Shown piece by piece: positions 1 to 8,128 of a stretch of 64,000 bases of DNA; position 1 is the stretch's first letter; each line of letters begins with the position of its first letter. This DNA comes from Enterobacter kobei (lineage in GTDB: Bacteria; Pseudomonadota; Gammaproteobacteria; Enterobacterales; Enterobacteriaceae), in the NCBI RefSeq assembly GCF_018323985.1, contig NZ_AP024590.1:2170001-2234000 (forward strand), written 5' to 3'. Under the pieces are notes generated by a model, which was not told the DNA's origin, made no database searches, and worked only from the letters and a program-made list of their open reading frames with translations. The position numbers and the translations under genes are program-made.

Positions 1-784
1 CGTGATCGGCGGATCGGCAAAATTTAATGGCCGTGAGATCCTCAATCTGCCTGAGCATGCGCTCAACAAACTGCGTGCCGAGCAGATTTCGATGATTTTC
101 CAGGATCCCATGACGTCGCTGAACCCTTATATGCGGGTTGGCGAGCAGTTGATGGAAGTGCTGATGCTGCACAAAAACCTCGGCAAAGCCGCGGCGTTTG
201 AAGAATCAGTCCGCATGCTGGATGCAGTAAAAATGCCGGAAGCGCGTAAGCGTATGCGCATGTATCCTCATGAATTTTCCGGCGGTATGCGTCAGCGCGT
301 GATGATCGCCATGGCGCTGCTGTGTCGGCCTAAACTGCTGATTGCCGACGAACCGACCACCGCGCTGGACGTTACCGTCCAGGCGCAGATCATGACCCTG
401 CTCAACGAGCTGAAACGCGAATTTAACACCGCGATTATCATGATCACCCATGACCTCGGCGTGGTCGCCGGTATCTGCGATAAAGTGCTGGTGATGTACG
501 CCGGACGCACCATGGAGTACGGCTCGGCACGTAACGTGTTCTATGAGCCGGCTCACCCGTACTCTATCGGTCTGCTCAACGCCGTGCCGCGTCTGAACGC
601 GGAAGGCGAAGCGCTGCTGACTATTCCGGGTAACCCGCCGAACCTGTTACGTCTGCCGAAAGGCTGTCCGTTCCAGCCGCGCTGCCCGCACGCAATGGAA
701 ATTTGTCACACCGCGCCGCCGCTGGAAGAATTCGCCCCAGGCCGCCTGCGCGCCTGCTTTAAGCCGGTGGAGGAACTGGTATGA
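1..784 (+). CDS. oppD: Oligopeptide ABC transporter ATP-binding protein OppD (5' end outside window)
   Basis: One of two ATPases driving the OppABCDF inner-membrane importer, which takes up oligopeptides and recycled murein peptides. About 260 C-terminal residues are visible of the roughly 337 usual for the family; the Walker A segment lies upstream of base 1. Visible motifs are the Q-loop FQDPMTSLNP, the signature FSGGMRQR, Walker B LLIADEP, the switch histidine in ITHD, and the C-terminal cysteine-rich oligopeptide-transporter domain (CPFQPRCPHAMEIC). The reading frame is open from base 2. The stop overlaps the oppF start by 4 nt (ATGA), implying translational coupling. Sequence identity to enteric OppD is very high by eye. 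Confidence 0.97.
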   Translation, partial: VIGGSAKFNGREILNLPEHALNKLRAEQISMIFQDPMTSLNPYMRVGEQLMEVLMLHKNLGKAAAFEESVRMLDAVKMPEARKRMRMYPHEFSGGMRQRVMIAMALLCRPKLLIADEPTTALDVTVQAQIMTLLNELKREFNTAIIMITHDLGVVAGICDKVLVMYAGRTMEYGSARNVFYEPAHPYSIGLLNAVPRLNAEGEALLTIPGNPPNLLRLPKGCPFQPRCPHAMEICHTAPPLEEFAPGRLRACFKPVEELV

Positions 785-1785
785 ATGCGCTGACCGAAGA
801 AAGAAAAGTCCTACTGGAAATTGCCGATCTGAAAGTGCATTTCGACATCAAAGACGGCAAGCAGTGGTTCTGGCAACCGTCCAAAACCCTGAAGGCCGTC
901 GATGGCGTGACACTGCGTCTGTATGAGGGCGAAACCCTGGGCGTGGTGGGCGAATCCGGCTGCGGCAAATCGACCTTTGCCCGCGCCATTATTGGTCTGG
1001 TCAAAGCCACCGACGGTAAAGTGGCGTGGCTGGGGAAAGATCTGCTGGGCATGAAGCAGGAAGAGTGGCGCGACGTGCGCAGCGATATTCAGATGATTTT
1101 CCAGGATCCGCTGGCGTCGCTGAACCCGCGTATGACAATCGGCGAAATCATCGCTGAGCCACTGCGCACCTATCAGCCGAAAATTTCCCGCCAGGAAGTG
1201 CGCGAGCGCGTGAAGGCGATGATGCTGAAAGTCGGTCTGCTGCCGAACCTTATCAACCGCTACCCGCATGAGTTTTCCGGTGGTCAGTGCCAGCGTATCG
1301 GCATCGCCCGTGCGCTGATCCTCGAGCCGAAGCTGATTATTTGTGATGAGCCGGTGTCGGCGCTGGACGTATCTATCCAGGCGCAGGTGGTGAACCTGCT
1401 GCAAAAATTACAGCGTGAAATGGGGCTGTCGTTGATCTTCATCGCCCATGATCTGGCGGTGGTGAAACACATCTCCGACCGTGTGCTGGTGATGTATCTC
1501 GGTCATGCGGTAGAGCTGGGCACCTACGATCAGGTGTACCACAATCCGCTGCACCCCTACACTAAAGCGTTGATGTCGGCGGTACCGGTGCCGGATCCGG
1601 ATCTGGAAAGAAACAAGCAGATCCAGTTGCTGGAAGGGGAACTGCCGTCGCCCATCAATCCGCCATCGGGCTGTGTGTTCCGCACCCGCTGTCCGATTGC
1701 CGGTCCGGAATGCGCGAAAACCCGTCCGTTACTGGAAGGGAGTTTCCAGCACGCGGTGTCCTGCCTGAAGGTAGATCCGCTGTAA
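781..1785 (+). CDS. oppF: Oligopeptide ABC transporter ATP-binding protein OppF
   Basis: Second ATPase of the Opp importer, pairing with OppD on the cytoplasmic face of OppBC. The 334-residue length equals E. coli OppF. Walker A GESGCGKST lies at residues 57-65, followed by the Q-loop FQDPLASLNP, signature FSGGQCQR, Walker B LIICDEP, switch AHD and the C-terminal cysteine cluster (GCVFRTRCPIAGPEC). It is the last gene of opp, starts inside the oppD stop region, and is followed by a REP-like palindrome and a strong shared terminator. Confidence 0.97.
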   Translation: MNALTEERKVLLEIADLKVHFDIKDGKQWFWQPSKTLKAVDGVTLRLYEGETLGVVGESGCGKSTFARAIIGLVKATDGKVAWLGKDLLGMKQEEWRDVRSDIQMIFQDPLASLNPRMTIGEIIAEPLRTYQPKISRQEVRERVKAMMLKVGLLPNLINRYPHEFSGGQCQRIGIARALILEPKLIICDEPVSALDVSIQAQVVNLLQKLQREMGLSLIFIAHDLAVVKHISDRVLVMYLGHAVELGTYDQVYHNPLHPYTKALMSAVPVPDPDLERNKQIQLLEGELPSPINPPSGCVFRTRCPIAGPECAKTRPLLEGSFQHAVSCLKVDPL

Positions 1786-1799
1786 CCGGACTAAAGCGA

Positions 1800-1844
1800 G
1801 CCCGGCGGCTTAGCGCAGGCCGGGTAAGCGCTAAGGCACCCGGC
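1800..1844. repeat. REP-like palindromic element after oppF
   Basis: An imperfect GC-rich palindrome begins GCCCGGCGGC and contains the perfect arms CTTAGCGC (1809-1816) and GCGCTAAG (1828-1835). It resembles the intergenic REP units of enterobacteria and a similar pair after rluB in this window. It may stabilise the opp transcript 3' end; that is inference. Confidence 0.6.
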
Positions 1845-1857
1845 ACAGAAGCAATAA

Positions 1858-1885
1858 AAAAGGGCTGACAGTTGTCAGCCCTTTT
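1858..1885. terminator. Bidirectional terminator between oppF and yciU
   Basis: A near-perfect hairpin with arms AAAAGGGCTGACA and TGTCAGCCCTTTT separated by two bases. The A-run and T-run let it end transcription from both sides, serving oppF on the plus strand and yciU on the minus strand. Confidence 0.85.
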
Positions 1886-1901
1886 CACATTGAGACGCCG
1901 A

Positions 1902-2231
1902 TTATTCACGCCACAGAATATGGCACAGCTTGTGATCTTTTTCGCGGCACAGCAGCACGCGGGCGAAAATATCGTTCAGCTCGCCGCCATCGGTATCCGC
2001 CAGACCAATCACCACTTCCGAGAAGAAATCCGGGTTCAGGTCATAATCGACATGTTCCTGCCAGTCTTCCGCCGGATCGAACAGTTCAGCACCGCCGCGT
2101 TCTTCAAACTGTAAATTAAAAAGGATCACGTCTGCCGGATCGAGGTTATCAACCGCCAGTTCGAGAAAAATGTCGTAAGCCTGCTCAAGCGTTTCGTCTT
2201 CAGTCAGACGATTGTTCAGATCCATTTCCAT
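1902..2231 (-). CDS. yciU: YciU, putative double-stranded DNA mimic (UPF0263)
   Basis: A small very acidic protein (109 residues, the E. coli length) of the YciU/HI1450 family, proposed to mimic double-stranded DNA by its negative surface; its partner is not known to me with certainty. Asp and Glu dominate, for example LTEDETLEQ and ELFDPAEDWQEH. I chose the start at 2231 (MEMDLNNRL) because it gives the family length; a longer frame adds 7 residues upstream. It lies between clsA and the opp terminator on the minus strand, and may be cotranscribed with clsA across a 34-nt gap. Confidence 0.9.
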   Translation of the reverse strand: MEMDLNNRLTEDETLEQAYDIFLELAVDNLDPADVILFNLQFEERGGAELFDPAEDWQEHVDYDLNPDFFSEVVIGLADTDGGELNDIFARVLLCREKDHKLCHILWRE

Positions 2232-2265
2232 GATGACTACCTGGTTAACCACTGTTGGGCACGTT

Positions 2266-3726
2266 TTACAGCAACGGGCTGAAGAAGTAAAACAGTCGCT
2301 CAGTGATCCGCTGCCACAGTGGGCGTTTTACCCACAGTCTGGCATCCAGCATCCGCGAGCGCGAAATATAATCGTCCTGCACGGCTGCCAGATCGGCACC
2401 GAAACCGGCATCGTCGATCACCAGCGTGATCTCAAAGTTGAGCCACAGGCTGCGCATATCCAGATTCACCGTACCCACCAGACTCAGTTCGCCATCCACC
2501 AGCACGCTCTTGGTATGCAGCAGACCGCCTTCGAACTGATAGATCTTCACTCCGGCGGCGAGCAGCTCAGCAAAGAACGCGCGGCTGGCCCAGCCGACCA
2601 GCACCGAGTCATTTTTACGCGGCAGAATAATGCTCACATCCACCCCACGATGCGCCGCCGTACAAATAGCATGCAGCAGGTCGTCGCTCGGTACGAAATA
2701 GGGGGTGGTCATGATCAAATATTCACGCGCGGAATAGACAGCGGTCAGCAGCGCCTGATGGATCAAGTCCTCCGGGAAGCCGGGGCCGGAGGCGATAGTA
2801 TGAATGGTGTGCCCGCTGGCCTGCTCGAACGGCATGATATTGGCATCCGGCGGCGGCGGGAGAATACGTTTGCCGGTTTCGATTTCCCAGTCGCAGGAAT
2901 AAACAATACCCATCGCCGTGGAGACCGGGCCTTCCATGCGGGCCATCAAATCCACCCATTGCCCGACACCCGCATCCTGTTTAAAGAAACGTGGGTCGAC
3001 CATGTTCATGCTGCCGGTATAGGCAATATAGTTGTCGATCATCACCATTTTACGGTGCTGGCGTAAATCCATACGGCGCAGGAACACACGCATCAGATTT
3101 ACTTTCAGCGATTCCACCACCTCGATGCCCGCATTGCGCATCATATTGACCCATGGACTGCGGAAATAATTCACGCTGCCCGCGGAATCCAGCATCAGAC
3201 GGCAATGCACACCGCGACGGGCGGCGGCCATCAGTGATTCCGCTACCTGATCGGCCATTCCGCCGGGCTGCCAGATATAGAACACCATCTCAATATTATG
3301 GCGCGCCAGTTGAATGTCGCGGATCAGCGCCTGCATAACGTCATCTGACGTCGTCAGCAGCTGTAACTGATTACCTTTGACCCCGGCAATACCCTGACGG
3401 CGCTCGCACAGCTTGAACAGCGAGGCGGCAACGTCGCTGTTTTCTTCAGCAAAGATATGCTTACAGGCTTTCAGATCGTTTAACCATTTGGCGGTGGAAG
3501 GCCACATCGCCCGGGCGCGCTCGGCGCGTCGTTTCCCCAGGTGCAGCTCACCAAAGGAGAGATAGGCAATAATGCCCACCAGCGGCAGAATATAGATGAC
3601 CAGAAGCCAGGCCATAGCGGAGGTGACGACGCGGCGTTTCATCAGAATGCGTAACGTTACACCTGCAATCAGGAGCCAGTATCCCAAAATGACCAGCCAA
3701 CTCACCAGCGTGTAGAAGGTTGTCAT
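2266..3726 (-). CDS. clsA: Cardiolipin synthase A
   Basis: Condenses two phosphatidylglycerol molecules into cardiolipin and glycerol at the inner membrane. Two hydrophobic segments (about residues 4-25 and 38-56) precede two phospholipase-D catalytic motifs, HRKMVMID at 224-231 and HTKSVLVD at 404-411. The start at 3726 (MTTFYTLVSW) gives 486 residues, equal to E. coli ClsA; an in-frame start 31 codons upstream adds sequence without family similarity. An SD-like AGGA precedes the chosen ATG. It lies upstream of yciU on the same strand. Confidence 0.97.
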   Translation of the reverse strand: MTTFYTLVSWLVILGYWLLIAGVTLRILMKRRVVTSAMAWLLVIYILPLVGIIAYLSFGELHLGKRRAERARAMWPSTAKWLNDLKACKHIFAEENSDVAASLFKLCERRQGIAGVKGNQLQLLTTSDDVMQALIRDIQLARHNIEMVFYIWQPGGMADQVAESLMAAARRGVHCRLMLDSAGSVNYFRSPWVNMMRNAGIEVVESLKVNLMRVFLRRMDLRQHRKMVMIDNYIAYTGSMNMVDPRFFKQDAGVGQWVDLMARMEGPVSTAMGIVYSCDWEIETGKRILPPPPDANIMPFEQASGHTIHTIASGPGFPEDLIHQALLTAVYSAREYLIMTTPYFVPSDDLLHAICTAAHRGVDVSIILPRKNDSVLVGWASRAFFAELLAAGVKIYQFEGGLLHTKSVLVDGELSLVGTVNLDMRSLWLNFEITLVIDDAGFGADLAAVQDDYISRSRMLDARLWVKRPLWQRITERLFYFFSPLL

Positions 3727-3864
3727 AAAAATCCTTTTGAATGCGTGATCCCCTGAGTTTACGCATAAGCATTCAACAGGCAAATAAAAACGACCGACAA
3801 AAGCGCTGGTATGGTCCACTCAAGGGTCTATAATGCGGGCTTCGTTATTGTAAGAGTCACCATC

Positions 3865-4038
3865 ATGAAGCGTAGTAGACCAGAAGTAGGGCGCTGGCGT
3901 ATGGTCCGCCAGGCGAGCCGCCGTAAAGCGCGCTGGCTGGAAGGGCAGTCACGTCGAAATATGCGCATCCACTCGATCAGAAAATGTTTACTCAACCATC
4001 ATCGTAATTCGCTGCTGTTTGCGTTTCAGGAATTCTGA
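3865..4038 (+). CDS. yciY: Small basic protein YciY
   Basis: A 57-residue, Arg/Lys-rich protein of unknown function (starts MKRSRPEVGRWRM). I recognise it as the conserved E. coli YciY from its sequence, its length and its place next to clsA. Twelve or more arginines suggest nucleic-acid or membrane association, but no function is established. The ATG at 3865 follows GTCACCATC with a poor SD. A longer in-frame reading from 3811 would overlap the clsA promoter and is less likely. In E. coli the potassium channel gene kch follows; here yciI follows directly. Confidence 0.8.
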   Translation: MKRSRPEVGRWRMVRQASRRKARWLEGQSRRNMRIHSIRKCLLNHHRNSLLFAFQEF

Positions 4039-4081
4039 TCCCCAGGGCACCGCCAGCCGGTGCCCACTGTTTTTCTGCGTC

Positions 4082-4378
4082 TTAAAATACTTTGCGGAAC
4101 GGCTTCACTGACACCTTCTGATACACACCCGCCGCGACGTAAGGATCTGCATCTGCCCAGGCGGTAGCCTCTTCCAGCGACGCAAATTCTGCGATCACCG
4201 TTGACCCGGTAAAGCCCGCAACGCCCGGATCGTTACTGTCCACCGCAGGCATTGGCCCGGCAGTCAGCAGACGGCCTTCATCACGCAGCAATTGCAGACG
4301 AGCAAGGTGCGCCGGACGCACTGACATGCGTTTCTCAAGCGAATCAGCATTATCTTCAGCGTAAATCACATAAAGCAC
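4082..4378 (-). CDS. yciI: YciI, YCII-family protein
   Basis: A 98-residue dimeric ferredoxin-like fold protein of the YCII family; its reaction is unproven. A conserved His/Asp pair of the family is visible (RPAHLARLQ and ADADPYVAAGVY). The GTG at 4378 is preferred: AAGGAG lies 7 nt upstream and it gives exactly the E. coli length. A TTG two codons earlier is the alternative. It is divergent from tonB, sharing the 222-nt control region that carries the Fur-box-like site. A second, diverged YCII protein occurs at 52685. Confidence 0.93.
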   Translation of the reverse strand: MLYVIYAEDNADSLEKRMSVRPAHLARLQLLRDEGRLLTAGPMPAVDSNDPGVAGFTGSTVIAEFASLEEATAWADADPYVAAGVYQKVSVKPFRKVF

Positions 4379-4534
4379 GGGCAAACTCCTTAATTGATAA
4401 AGTCGCGAGTTACGTTATGTGAAAGTATTAAGGACTGCAACGCAAAGTTAGCGGAGGTGTTAACAACCTTGATTTACATGCGCAATTTACGCGGCGTATT
4501 TCGACTAAATACGCGATCGGCGTGATGGCTTGTT

Positions 4535-4553
4535 GAATATGATTGCTATTTGC
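4535..4553. promoter_or_regulatory. Probable Fur box upstream of tonB
   Basis: GAATATGATTGCTATTTGC matches the Fur consensus (GATAATGATAATCATTATC) only loosely, but the stretch is nearly identical to the site I recall upstream of E. coli tonB. It lies about 50 nt before the tonB start, where it would repress tonB in iron-replete cells. Confidence 0.65.
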
Positions 4554-4600
4554 ATTTAAAATCGAGGCCTGGTTTTTTAACTGATACGATTATGACTTCA

Positions 4601-5326
4601 ATGACCTTTGATACACCTCGCCGCATTGCCTGGCCGACGCTGCTGTCCATTGGTGTTCACGCCGCCGTTGTGGCAGTGGTACTTTATAGTTCCGTAAAAC
4701 AGGTTATTGAACTGCCTGCGCCTTCGCAGCCTATCACTGTCACTATGGTTTCGCCTGCCGAGCTGGAGCCGCCACAGGTAGCACCGCCGCCGGAACCGGT
4801 CGTTGAGCCGGAACCTGAGCCTGAGCCGGAACCCATTCCGGAGCCGCCAAAAGAAGCGCCGGTGGTGATCGAAAAACCGAAGCCAAAACCGAAACCAAAA
4901 CCGAAGCCGAAGCCAAAACCAGAGAAACGCATTGAGCAGCCGAAGCGAGACGTGCGCCCGGTCGAGCCACGCCCGAGCGCGCCGACGCAGAGCCTGGCCC
5001 CGCGTCCGGCGACCAGTCCGGCTCCTGCTCAAAGCCGACCGGTGAATAACACGCCAGTCGGTCCGCGCGCCATCAACCGTAGCGATCCGCAGTATCCGGA
5101 ACGTGCAAGGGTGCTGCGTATTGAAGGTCGCGTACGGGTGAAATTTGATGTCACATCCGATGGCCGCGTGGAAAATGTGCAGATCCTGGATGCCACGCCG
5201 CGCAATATGTTTGAGCGAGCAGTGAAAGATGCAATGCGAAAGTGGCGCTACGAGCCGGGCAAACCGGGTAACGGCATTACCGTTAATATCGTGTTCCGCC
5301 TGAACGGCGGCACGTCCATGGACTGA
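4601..5326 (+). CDS. tonB: Energy transducer TonB
   Basis: Couples the proton-motive force, via ExbBD, to outer-membrane siderophore and cobalamin receptors. There is one N-terminal membrane anchor (about residues 11-32) with Ser16 and His20 of the SxxxH motif at the same numbers as in E. coli, which supports the ATG at 4601 (241 residues). An ATG three codons earlier (4592) is the alternative. A periplasmic spacer of Pro-Glu then Pro-Lys dipeptides (about residues 60-110) follows, and then the C-terminal receptor-binding domain with YPERARVLRIEGRV and the invariant RWRYEPG. The Pro-Lys run appears slightly longer than in E. coli. Confidence 0.97.
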   Translation: MTFDTPRRIAWPTLLSIGVHAAVVAVVLYSSVKQVIELPAPSQPITVTMVSPAELEPPQVAPPPEPVVEPEPEPEPEPIPEPPKEAPVVIEKPKPKPKPKPKPKPKPEKRIEQPKRDVRPVEPRPSAPTQSLAPRPATSPAPAQSRPVNNTPVGPRAINRSDPQYPERARVLRIEGRVRVKFDVTSDGRVENVQILDATPRNMFERAVKDAMRKWRYEPGKPGNGITVNIVFRLNGGTSMD

Positions 5327-5340
5327 CCTGTCTGCTGGCC

Positions 5341-5371
5341 AAAAAAAAAGCCTCCATCAGGAGGCTTTTTT
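5341..5371. terminator. Bidirectional terminator between tonB and yciA
   Basis: A hairpin with arms AAGCCTCC and GGAGGCTT and loop ATCA, flanked by nine A on the left and seven T on the right, between two convergent genes. Confidence 0.9.
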
Positions 5372-5383
5372 AATGGCTGCGAT

Positions 5384-5785
5384 TCAGGACTGCGTGGGCA
5401 GGGCGCGGGGTTTACCTTCGCTGTCCACTGCCACATAGATAAACAGTGCTTCAGTCGCTTTATAGCGCTGACCAATCGGCTCGGAAGAGACTTTCTTCAC
5501 CCACACTTCCACGTTGATGGTCACCGACGTGTTACCGCGCTTAACGCAGCGCGCATAACAGCACACCACATCACCGACCGCGACCGGACGCAGGAAAGTC
5601 ATGCCATCGACGCGCACCGTCACCACGCGACCGTGGGCGATCTCTTTTGCCATGATCGCGCCGCCCATATCCATCTGCGACATCAGCCAGCCACCAAAAA
5701 TATCACCGTTGGCATTGGTGTCTGCAGGCATCGCCAGCGTGCGTAATACCAGTTCTCCCTGCGGAGCCTCATTTGTTGTGGTCAT
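5384..5785 (-). CDS. yciA: Acyl-CoA thioesterase YciA
   Basis: Hydrolyses a broad range of acyl-CoA esters in the cytoplasm. It is a 133-residue single hotdog domain (E. coli 132) with the family signature NANGDIFGGWLMSQMD holding the catalytic Asn/Asp region, then RVVTVRVDGMTFLRPV. First gene of the minus-strand set yciA-yciB-yciC, which is transcribed yciC to yciA. A weak AGAGAA lies upstream of the start. Confidence 0.95.
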   Translation of the reverse strand: MTTTNEAPQGELVLRTLAMPADTNANGDIFGGWLMSQMDMGGAIMAKEIAHGRVVTVRVDGMTFLRPVAVGDVVCCYARCVKRGNTSVTINVEVWVKKVSSEPIGQRYKATEALFIYVAVDSEGKPRALPTQS

Positions 5786-5807
5786 TATTATTCTCTGTCT
5801 GTACGCG

Positions 5808-6347
5808 TCAGGATTTATCTTCAGCTGGCATATGGCGGTAAATATAAATCCCGCTCAGCAGCGTGAAAATCAGCGTTAAGGCCGACAGGCCAAACACCTT
5901 AAAGTTAACCCAGATATTTTGCGGCAGCCAGAAGGCGATATAGATATTTGCCAGCCCGCACAGAATAAAGAACATCGCCCAGGCGATATTGAGTTTTGAC
6001 CAGACGTGCTGCGGCAGGGTGAGCTCTTTGCCCAACATGCGCTGGATCAGCGGCTTTTTCATTACCCACTGGCTGAATAACAGCGCTCCGGCGAACAGCG
6101 CATAAATCACCGTCACCTTCCATTTAATAAATTCATCGTTATGGAAGAACAGCGTCAGGCCGCCAAATACCGCCACCAGGACAAAGGTGATCAGCGCCAT
6201 TTTTTCGACTTTGCGATAACGCACCCAGCTGTAGATCAACACCACGGCGGTGGCGACGATCAGCGCTGCGGTTCCCGCATAAATGTCGTACAGCTTATAA
6301 AACGCGAAAAAGACAATCAGCGGCAGAAAATCAAGAAACTGCTTCAT
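5808..6347 (-). CDS. yciB: Inner-membrane septation protein YciB (IspZ)
   Basis: A polytopic inner-membrane protein of 179 residues, the E. coli length, linked in E. coli to envelope synthesis and cell division together with dcrB. Five hydrophobic segments are readable, beginning with FLDFLPLIVFFAFYKLYDIY and ending near LIFTLLSGIYIYRH. It lies 22 nt upstream of yciA on the same strand, consistent with one transcript. Confidence 0.94.
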   Translation of the reverse strand: MKQFLDFLPLIVFFAFYKLYDIYAGTAALIVATAVVLIYSWVRYRKVEKMALITFVLVAVFGGLTLFFHNDEFIKWKVTVIYALFAGALLFSQWVMKKPLIQRMLGKELTLPQHVWSKLNIAWAMFFILCGLANIYIAFWLPQNIWVNFKVFGLSALTLIFTLLSGIYIYRHMPAEDKS

Positions 6348-6398
6348 TCTTTAATTCCGATAGTAATACCCGTCGACGTGCAGGCCGACGGGTGAATG

Positions 6399-7142
6399 TT
6401 AAGGACGGATCAGCATATAGAGGCGGAAAAGATAAATCAGCAGCACGGCAGAGATTAAGTTACTCACCGTGTTCGCCACCACAGCACCGACGTTTGGCGT
6501 CAGCGCGGCAAAGCTTGAGGCAAACATCAGCAGCACGGTTTTTGCCAGCAGCCAGCCGATAATCGCCGGGGCGACCAGACGCATATTGGCCCAGGCCATG
6601 CGCATACTGGCGCGCAGCGCGGCAAAAATGCCCATTCTTTCCTGCACCAGCATCACTGGCGCAAACGACAGAACGATGGCCAGCAGCACGCCCGGCACGA
6701 CAATCATCATAATCCCCACCTGTACCAGCAGGGTGGTGATGAAAATCAGCGCGAACAGCTTTGGCAGCACCGGTGCGCTGGCACCAATTGCCCGCAGGGC
6801 GCTGACGCGTTGCCCGGCCGAGATCAGTTGGATCATCAGCAATACGCCACCCGCCAGAATGGCGTTACCGATAAGCCCCGAGAAGGTGGAGGCTGCCGAG
6901 GCGCGCAGCAGAACCTGTTGCTGCTCCGGCGTCATATTCTGCACCAGCTCCATCAGACCGACGCTGCCGGACAAATTATCGCCTTCGCTTAAAATCGACA
7001 GCTGTTCCTCACTGGGCGAAAAAACATGACCAAGCATCACCGTGATAAATGCACATAACAACGCGATCAGCAGAATAGTAACGAACTGATTACGAAAAAA
7101 ATTTCCCGTGTCACGGTAAACGGACTTCGCCGTGATAGACAT
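6399..7142 (-). CDS. yciC: YciC, UPF0259 inner-membrane protein
   Basis: A 247-residue polytopic membrane protein of unknown function (UPF0259), the E. coli length. Hydrophobic stretches lie near residues 20-40, 85-110, 118-150, 155-170 and 185-240. The start is well supported by AGGAGAGGGC directly before ATG. Its promoter region is shared divergently with ompW. Confidence 0.92.
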   Translation of the reverse strand: MSITAKSVYRDTGNFFRNQFVTILLIALLCAFITVMLGHVFSPSEEQLSILSEGDNLSGSVGLMELVQNMTPEQQQVLLRASAASTFSGLIGNAILAGGVLLMIQLISAGQRVSALRAIGASAPVLPKLFALIFITTLLVQVGIMMIVVPGVLLAIVLSFAPVMLVQERMGIFAALRASMRMAWANMRLVAPAIIGWLLAKTVLLMFASSFAALTPNVGAVVANTVSNLISAVLLIYLFRLYMLIRP

Positions 7143-7451
7143 GCCCTCTCCTTGAGTTAAGCAGGTGTTTATTCAGGGGGCGATTGTACCCTGGTTGACC
7201 CGCAAGTGGCAGCATCAAGGGTTGTATGGAAAAGCATATCTTTGTAAAGCAGGAGTAATGGTTGCCGTATACGCACAAAAGGTAAAAATTGATGCGGACC
7301 GGTAAACACCGTTTTATAGGAATGGGCGTTAAAATTAATCCAGATCAACAAAGGTTAAATTATTGGTTTAAATGTGATCTGTGGCAGATCACTTTCTACT
7401 TCGATGTGGGTATATTCACCGCGCAAATAAAACCACATCAAAGGAGTGGAG
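7143..7451. promoter_or_regulatory. Divergent control region yciC/ompW
   Basis: About 310 nt without a convincing gene. On the ompW side it holds an FNR-like site (7335-7348) and a dyad TGTGATCTGTGGCAGATCAC at 7374-7393, whose half-sites are too far apart for a standard CRP site. The rest is AT-rich leader. A short open frame here (7289-7516) runs into ompW in another frame and is not supported. Confidence 0.5.
7335..7348 (+). promoter_or_regulatory. FNR-like site upstream of ompW
   Basis: TTAATCCAGATCAA differs at one position from the FNR consensus TTGAT-N4-ATCAA. It lies about 110 nt before the ompW start. Anaerobic FNR activation of ompW is known in E. coli; operation here is inference. 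Confidence 0.55.
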
Positions 7452-8087
7452 ATGAAAAAGTTAGCTGTGGCAGCGCTAGTACTGGCAGGTTTATCCGCAA
7501 ACGTTTATGCCCATGAAGCGGGCGAGTTCTTTATCCGCGCCGGTTCCGCCACCGTGCGCCCGACCGAAGGCTCCGATAATGTGCTGGGCAGCCTGGGCGG
7601 TTTTAACGTCGATAACAATACCCAACTGGGCCTGACCTTCACCTATATGGCCACCGACAATGTTGGCGTTGAACTGCTGGCCGCGACGCCGTTCCGCCAC
7701 AAAGTCGGCACCGGGCCGACCGGCGATCTGGCAACCGTTCACCATTTACCGCCGACTCTGATGGCGCAGTGGTATTTCGGTGATGCCGGCAGCAAAGCGC
7801 GTCCTTATATCGGCGCGGGCGTCAACTACACCACTTTCTTTGATGAGAAATTCAACGATACCGGCAAAGAAGCGGGGCTGACGGATTTGAGTCTGAAAGA
7901 TTCCTGGGGGCTGGCAGGTCAGGTGGGGCTGGATTACCTGGTCAACCGCGACTGGCTGCTGAACATGTCAGTCTGGTATATGGATATTGATACCGACGTG
8001 CGTTTCAAGGCCGGTGGCGAACAGCAGAGCGTGCACACACGTCTTGATCCGTGGGTGTTTATGTTTGGCGCGGGCTATCGATTCTGA
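7452..8087 (+). CDS. ompW: Outer membrane protein OmpW
   Basis: An eight-stranded outer-membrane beta-barrel with a hydrophobic channel, colicin S4 receptor in E. coli and linked to stress and anaerobic adaptation. It has 211 residues with a signal peptide ending at NVYA before HEAGEFFIRAG, and the typical terminal aromatic motif (MFGAGYRF, C-terminal Phe) for BAM recognition. The ATG at 7452 has AAGGAGTGGAG upstream; a GTG two codons earlier lies inside that SD. In E. coli yciGFE follow; here trpA follows after 41 nt. Confidence 0.96.
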   Translation: MKKLAVAALVLAGLSANVYAHEAGEFFIRAGSATVRPTEGSDNVLGSLGGFNVDNNTQLGLTFTYMATDNVGVELLAATPFRHKVGTGPTGDLATVHHLPPTLMAQWYFGDAGSKARPYIGAGVNYTTFFDEKFNDTGKEAGLTDLSLKDSWGLAGQVGLDYLVNRDWLLNMSVWYMDIDTDVRFKAGGEQQSVHTRLDPWVFMFGAGYRF

Positions 8088-8096
8088 CAGGAATAT

Positions 8097-8121
8097 GCCG
8101 CCCGATTATCGTTCAGGCGGC
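8097..8121. terminator. Possible terminator hairpin between ompW and trpA
   Basis: Arms GCCGCC and GGCGGC enclose a 13-nt loop between two convergent genes. There is no clear T-run, so intrinsic termination is uncertain. Confidence 0.4.
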
Positions 8122-8128
8122 ACACAGG

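Noticed and set aside
2212..3066. 284-codon plus-strand open frame opposite clsA
   Set aside because: Entirely antisense to clsA, no SD, no family resemblance; a frame shadow of a GC-rich gene.
4860..4925. Short tandem repeats in tonB considered as a CRISPR or satellite
   Set aside because: They encode the known Pro-Lys spacer in frame; no spacer/repeat structure is present.
7374..7393. CRP-like dyad TGTGATCTGTGGCAGATCAC upstream of ompW
   Set aside because: The half-sites are separated by more bases than a CRP dimer accepts, so it is mentioned only as a dyad.
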